From assembly GCA_943371425.1 (NCBI GenBank), contig CALRUR010000003.1:1-64000 (forward strand): 64,000 bases of DNA, in the 5' to 3' direction. Shown here one piece after another: positions 61,075-64,000 of the stretch (positions are counted from its first letter, which is position 1; the number at the start of each line of letters is the position of its first letter). This stretch comes from CAJBVG01 sp943371425 (GTDB lineage Bacteria; Bacteroidota; Bacteroidia; Sphingobacteriales; Sphingobacteriaceae). A program made the translations under genes and the position numbers. The notes below the pieces were generated by a model. It searched no databases, had not been told where the DNA came from, and saw only the letters and a list, made by a program, of their open reading frames with translations.

Positions 61075-61082
61075 CAAATTTA
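61075..61082 (-). promoter_or_regulatory. -7 element for the lipocalin-like lipoprotein gene
   Basis: The minus strand reads TAAATTTG, an exact TAnnTTTG match 25 bp upstream of the start at 61049. No clear -33 element is seen. Confidence 0.5.
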
Positions 61083-61119
61083 AAAAGATCTTATATTTAT
61101 AAGTGTAACATTTTTGCAC

Positions 61120-61169
61120 TCATTTCATACCTCATACCTCATATCTCACACCTCACACCTCATACCTCA
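61120..61169. repeat. Tandem 'catacctcacacctc' repeats
   Basis: Six copies of the 8-mer 'catacctc' or 'cacacctc' run up to the stop codon of the anti-sigma gene. The word is not used in the other spacers of this window. Confidence 0.85.
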
Positions 61170-62030
61170 TTAAATTTTCCCCATCACATACATTTGCTCC
61201 ATCGTTGGGTTTACACTACCACCTTTGCGTTCTAACGTTATCGCAAAAGCTTGTGGAGTTTCCACCGATTTCATTTCAAACATATTCATATCGTTATTCC
61301 CAGGGCTGAACACTCCTAAATCTACAGGTTTGCCATCTACAATTGCCCATAATTGGTAATCGTGCATATCATCGGTTGCTGGCAAGTTCATAGGGTCTAC
61401 TATTACTTTTTTACTTGCTTTATCCCAATGTACCATGGCTTGCGATTGTGGCGAAATAGCTTGACCTGCTAATGGCAACTTCATTACCATTGGGCTTCTT
61501 AGGCTTTCCATCACTTTTTTATTTTCTTCAAAACTTGTATTTAATGAAGCGTATTGAGTAGTTGTTTCTTCTAGTCGAACTTTAAGATTCGATAATTCAT
61601 CTTTTGCTTGCGACCAATTGTTCCAAGTAATTCCTAAACCTGCTACACTGGCAATTAGTAATGCTAGCGACGCAGCAAATGCAAACTTATAATTTGCTTT
61701 TTCTGGTTTAGCCAATTGTATAACTTTTGCTTCTTCTTGCTCCTTAACTTCAATCTTACTCGTTGCAATTACTTCTTCTTTTGGTAGAATTTTTTGTCCT
61801 ACACTTTGCAACTTCACATTCTTTAACAATTCATCTTTTAAGGAAGCACGCGGACCAGTATGTAACTCATTTGCCAAGGCAAAAAAACTAGCTTCAATTT
61901 CATCCAGTTCTTGTTTTACTTCTGGATATAGTTGAGCCATGTGCTCCACTTCGCGCATCTCCTGATCGGATAATGCCCCCGAAACGTATAGTTCCAATAC
62001 TCCGGTTGCTATGTATGCTTGTATATCCAC
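61170..62030 (-). CDS. Anti-sigma factor (RskA-like)
   Basis: The 286-residue protein starts at a GTG directly after the sigma factor stop (TAA-GTG). The N-terminal 90 residues ('YIATGVLELYVSGALSDQEMREVE') form the zinc-free anti-sigma domain. One transmembrane helix is at about 115-135 (FAFAASLALLIASVAGLGI), followed by a coiled coil, and the periplasmic RskA domain ('QAMVHWDKASKKVIVDPMNLP', 'YQLWAIVDGKPVDLGVF', 'FAITLERKGGSVNPT'). It holds the ECF sigma factor at the membrane until a signal releases it. Confidence 0.92.
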   Translation of the reverse strand: MDIQAYIATGVLELYVSGALSDQEMREVEHMAQLYPEVKQELDEIEASFFALANELHTGPRASLKDELLKNVKLQSVGQKILPKEEVIATSKIEVKEQEEAKVIQLAKPEKANYKFAFAASLALLIASVAGLGITWNNWSQAKDELSNLKVRLEETTTQYASLNTSFEENKKVMESLRSPMVMKLPLAGQAISPQSQAMVHWDKASKKVIVDPMNLPATDDMHDYQLWAIVDGKPVDLGVFSPGNNDMNMFEMKSVETPQAFAITLERKGGSVNPTMEQMYVMGKI

Positions 62031-62582
62031 TTAATTAAAATATTTTCTTAGTTCTATAATTGCTGCTCTAACTCTTGTTTTTACAGTACCTAGTGGCATA
62101 TCTAAATGCTCTGCTACTTCGGCATGTGTAAATCCGTTGAAATAGATCAACTCTATTAATCTTTTTTGTTCGGGCCTCAAGTTATCGACCAAACTTTTTA
62201 CTCCTAAAGTATCGGGGTTTAACTTGTTGCTCATTCGAACATCTATCCCACTTACGTGATTTTCGATGTCTTGGTTTTGGTTCTGGTTTCTAAATTCTTT
62301 TGAACGTACTTTATCTATTGCCATGTTACGTGCAATATTGCTCATCCAAGTATATAAACGACCTTTTGTAGTGTCGAACATGTCGAAAGAATTCCATATT
62401 TTGATGTATGTTTCTTGCAAGACATCTTCCGTATATTCTTCGTTCTGTAATACCTGATAAATAATGTTGTACAAGGCTTTCGAATAATGATCGTACAAAT
62501 ATTCTAAACCTGCCGTATCTTTTATTTTTAAAAGATAGACCAATTCTTCTTCCGAAATTTTACTACTTGTTCTAGGTGTCAA
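62031..62582 (-). CDS. ECF sigma-70 family factor (SigK-like)
   Basis: The 183-residue protein has region 2 ('LYDHYSKALYNIIYQVL', 'DVLQETYIKIW', 'LYTWMSNIARNMAIDKVRS') and region 4 ('LRPEQKRLIELIYFNGFTHAEVAEHLDMPLGTVKTRVRAAI'; named here as the helix-turn-helix at about 138-178). There is no region 1 or 3, as in ECF factors. It is next to its anti-sigma gene and 9 bp downstream of lipA, so it may be co-transcribed with lipA. RskA/SigK pairs often respond to envelope or redox stress. Confidence 0.95.
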   Translation of the reverse strand: MTPRTSSKISEEELVYLLKIKDTAGLEYLYDHYSKALYNIIYQVLQNEEYTEDVLQETYIKIWNSFDMFDTTKGRLYTWMSNIARNMAIDKVRSKEFRNQNQNQDIENHVSGIDVRMSNKLNPDTLGVKSLVDNLRPEQKRLIELIYFNGFTHAEVAEHLDMPLGTVKTRVRAAIIELRKYFN

Positions 62583-62591
62583 TGTGTGCGA

Positions 62592-63470
62592 TTAAAATTC
62601 GAATAAATGTTTTTCTGCATGGTATGATGAACGCACCATTGGTCCACTCTCTACAACCCTAAATCCTTTTTGCATTCCTATTTCCTTGTATTTTGCAAAT
62701 TGGTCGGGGTGTATATATTCTATTACACTGTGATGCTTTCTGGTAGGTTGTAAATATTGGCCAAGCGTTAATATATGTACTCCATTGTTTAACAAATCGT
62801 CCATAGATTCTAATACTTCCTCTTCTGTTTCGCCTAAGCCCAACATAATGCCCGACTTTGTACGCAACCCTGCTGCCGATATATGTTTTAAACACTCTAA
62901 GCTTCTATCGTATTTTGCTTGTATTCTTACTTCTTTTGTTAACCTTCTTACGGTTTCTAAATTATGAGAAACTACTTCTGGTGCTTCTTCTAACACTCGA
63001 GCTAAATTATCCCATTGCCCTTTAAAATCGGGTAATAAGGTTTCTAAAGTGGTTTCAGGTGATTTTTCGCGAATGGCTCTAATGGTTTCAGCCCAAATAA
63101 TAGAACCTCCATCTTTTAAATCATCTCTATCTACCGAAGTAATTACACAATGTTTAACATTCATTAACTGTACCGAGGTTGCCACTCTTTCTGGCTCCTC
63201 TAAGTCAACTGCCAATGGTCGGCCAGTAGCTACGGCACAAAAAGAACAAGAGCGTGTGCAAATGTTTCCTAAAATCATAAACGTTGCCGTACCTGCTCCC
63301 CAACATTCGCCCATGTTTGGGCAATTGCCGCTTTCGCAAATGGTATGCAATTTATGTTTATCAACCAAACTTCTTACATGTGCATATTCTTTACCTACAG
63401 GTAATTTTACACGTAACCATTCTGGTTTTCTTTCTTTCTTTTCTTCCGTTATAATTGGTAAATCAATCAT
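62592..63470 (-). CDS. lipA: Lipoyl synthase
   Basis: The 292-residue radical SAM enzyme has the auxiliary cluster cysteines Cys45, Cys50 and Cys56 ('CESGNCPNMGEC') and the radical SAM triad Cys71, Cys75 and Cys78 ('CTRSCSFC'). The C-terminal 'VRSSYHAEKH' includes the Ser ligand of the auxiliary cluster. It inserts two sulfurs into protein-bound octanoyl chains to make lipoate for 2-oxoacid dehydrogenases. It lies 9 bp after an outer-membrane protein gene and 9 bp before the sigma factor gene, an arrangement that suggests one leftward operon. Confidence 0.96.
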   Translation of the reverse strand: MIDLPIITEEKKERKPEWLRVKLPVGKEYAHVRSLVDKHKLHTICESGNCPNMGECWGAGTATFMILGNICTRSCSFCAVATGRPLAVDLEEPERVATSVQLMNVKHCVITSVDRDDLKDGGSIIWAETIRAIREKSPETTLETLLPDFKGQWDNLARVLEEAPEVVSHNLETVRRLTKEVRIQAKYDRSLECLKHISAAGLRTKSGIMLGLGETEEEVLESMDDLLNNGVHILTLGQYLQPTRKHHSVIEYIHPDQFAKYKEIGMQKGFRVVESGPMVRSSYHAEKHLFEF

Positions 63471-63479
63471 TTTACAAAA

Positions 63480-64000
63480 CTAGTATTTTTTACCGAATGT
63501 GAATGTTGCATATAAAGAGATGAAAGTAGATTTATTCTCTAAATTCTGAAAGTCGGCCATAATTTGAACCGGTTTAAAAAACTGATCGATAACACCACCT
63601 ACTTCTAAATTCAAAATACGATCGTCTTTTGCACTCCAATCAAAATTTAATCCCGATTTTATATATAATCCAGTATTTAAACTCAACTCATCAAATCCCT
63701 TAGTAAACCCAGAGTATCCTAAAATGTTCGTTTCGTTGTGTTGAAATTTATCGAATTTCTCCGAAACTATGTCCGGATCAAAAGGGTTGCCACTGTCTTT
63801 TATAATTTCTAAATACACTGGTTTTAATAATCCCCAAGAAATACCACCCATAAAGGTTGCACTAATTTCTACCCCTTCTTTTGGAGCCCTATCAAACACT
63901 AATAAATTTGTACCTACGCCTGTTCTTATGTTGTATAAAGAGTTTTGTTTACCGTAAACGTATAATTTAGAATTATTGAAATATGGATTTGAGGTTTTAA
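63480..64000 (-). CDS. Outer-membrane beta-barrel-like protein, 5' partial
   Basis: The leftward frame stays open to the right edge of the window, so only the last 173 or so residues are seen. They alternate polar and hydrophobic residues in strands ('LYVYGKQNSLYNIRTGVG', 'VEISATFMGGISWGLLKPVYLEI', 'ILNLEVGGVIDQFFKPVQIMA') and end 'FISLYATFTFGKKY', an aromatic C-terminal strand typical of outer-membrane barrels. An internal GTG at 63899 is not the start, because the same pattern continues upstream of it. It may lead the lipA-sigma-anti-sigma operon. Confidence 0.75.
   Translation of the reverse strand, partial: KTSNPYFNNSKLYVYGKQNSLYNIRTGVGTNLLVFDRAPKEGVEISATFMGGISWGLLKPVYLEIIKDSGNPFDPDIVSEKFDKFQHNETNILGYSGFTKGFDELSLNTGLYIKSGLNFDWSAKDDRILNLEVGGVIDQFFKPVQIMADFQNLENKSTFISLYATFTFGKKY

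Noticed and set aside
1..64000. tRNA genes, insertion sequences and prophage
   Set aside because: I saw no cloverleaf-like T-loop with CCA end, no transposase or integrase motif, and no phage structural gene; short RNA genes could still be missed by eye.

Overview
This is an AT-rich chromosomal window from a member of the Bacteroidota. Three signs support that. First, the window holds many type IX secretion system (T9SS) cargo proteins: eight with a type A C-terminal sorting domain (one of them weak) and one with a type B (gliding-motility/CHU_C) domain. Second, PorP/SprF and PorE-like genes are present. Third, several promoters match the Bacteroidota form TTTG-N(19-23)-TAnnTTTG. The order cannot be fixed from sequence alone; a free-living Chitinophagales- or Sphingobacteriales-like heterotroph is plausible. 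No tRNA, rRNA, CRISPR array, transposase or integrase was recognised.

Layout. 1-4458: the 3' end of a large type B T9SS adhesin, followed almost without gaps by porP/sprF and a PorE-like TPR/PD40/OmpA gene. 4553-11341: secreted type A T9SS proteins (beta-propeller, four-CHRD protein, CBM9-like protein, FG-GAP/UnbV protein). 11552-13289: a LytS/LytR-type two-component pair. 13407-19944: a BASS transporter, a TPR histidine kinase, fabG, a SIMPL protein and a von Willebrand A-like membrane protein. 19968-22905: a candidate small RNA, a DivIC/FtsB-like gene, a very large nested hairpin, msrB and a PHP-domain metallohydrolase. 22935-32189: a DEAD-box helicase, an esterase, a META protein, a GLUG protein, NADP-isocitrate dehydrogenase and a beta-propeller protein. 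32290-43065: core genes, namely dnaX (in two frames joined at an A10 run), a methyltransferase, rpsF-rpsR-rplI, mtgA, an rRNA pseudouridine synthase with a long repetitive disordered arm, a lytic transglycosylase and uvrA. 43066-50584: an accessory region. 50647-60575: mixed accessory metabolism and repair genes. 60582-64000: an outer-membrane protein (partial), lipA, an ECF sigma factor and its anti-sigma factor, read leftward.

The most unusual part is about 43.6-49.2 kb. A PrrC/RloC-like ABC ATPase and five further genes without recognisable homologues all point the same way. Five of the six genes are followed by a 110-170 bp element whose ends are inverted repeats. These elements resemble integron attC sites in layout, and pairs of them share loop sequence, but no integrase is in view. 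This looks like a gene-cassette array of the CALIN type or an unrelated system with a similar design.

A second theme is non-coding: most spaces between transcription units are filled with degenerate short repeats. Each space uses a small vocabulary of words that recurs at other loci, often in both orientations so that the spacer can fold on itself. The extreme case, at 20465-20637, is a perfect 35-bp outer stem around a perfect 27-bp inner stem with a UUCG loop. Other points of note are the dnaX slippage site, a truncated GyrI-like gene, a site where remnants of a second dnaX tail and of a T9SS sorting domain abut, and a DUF4932-like protein with a changed HExxH motif.
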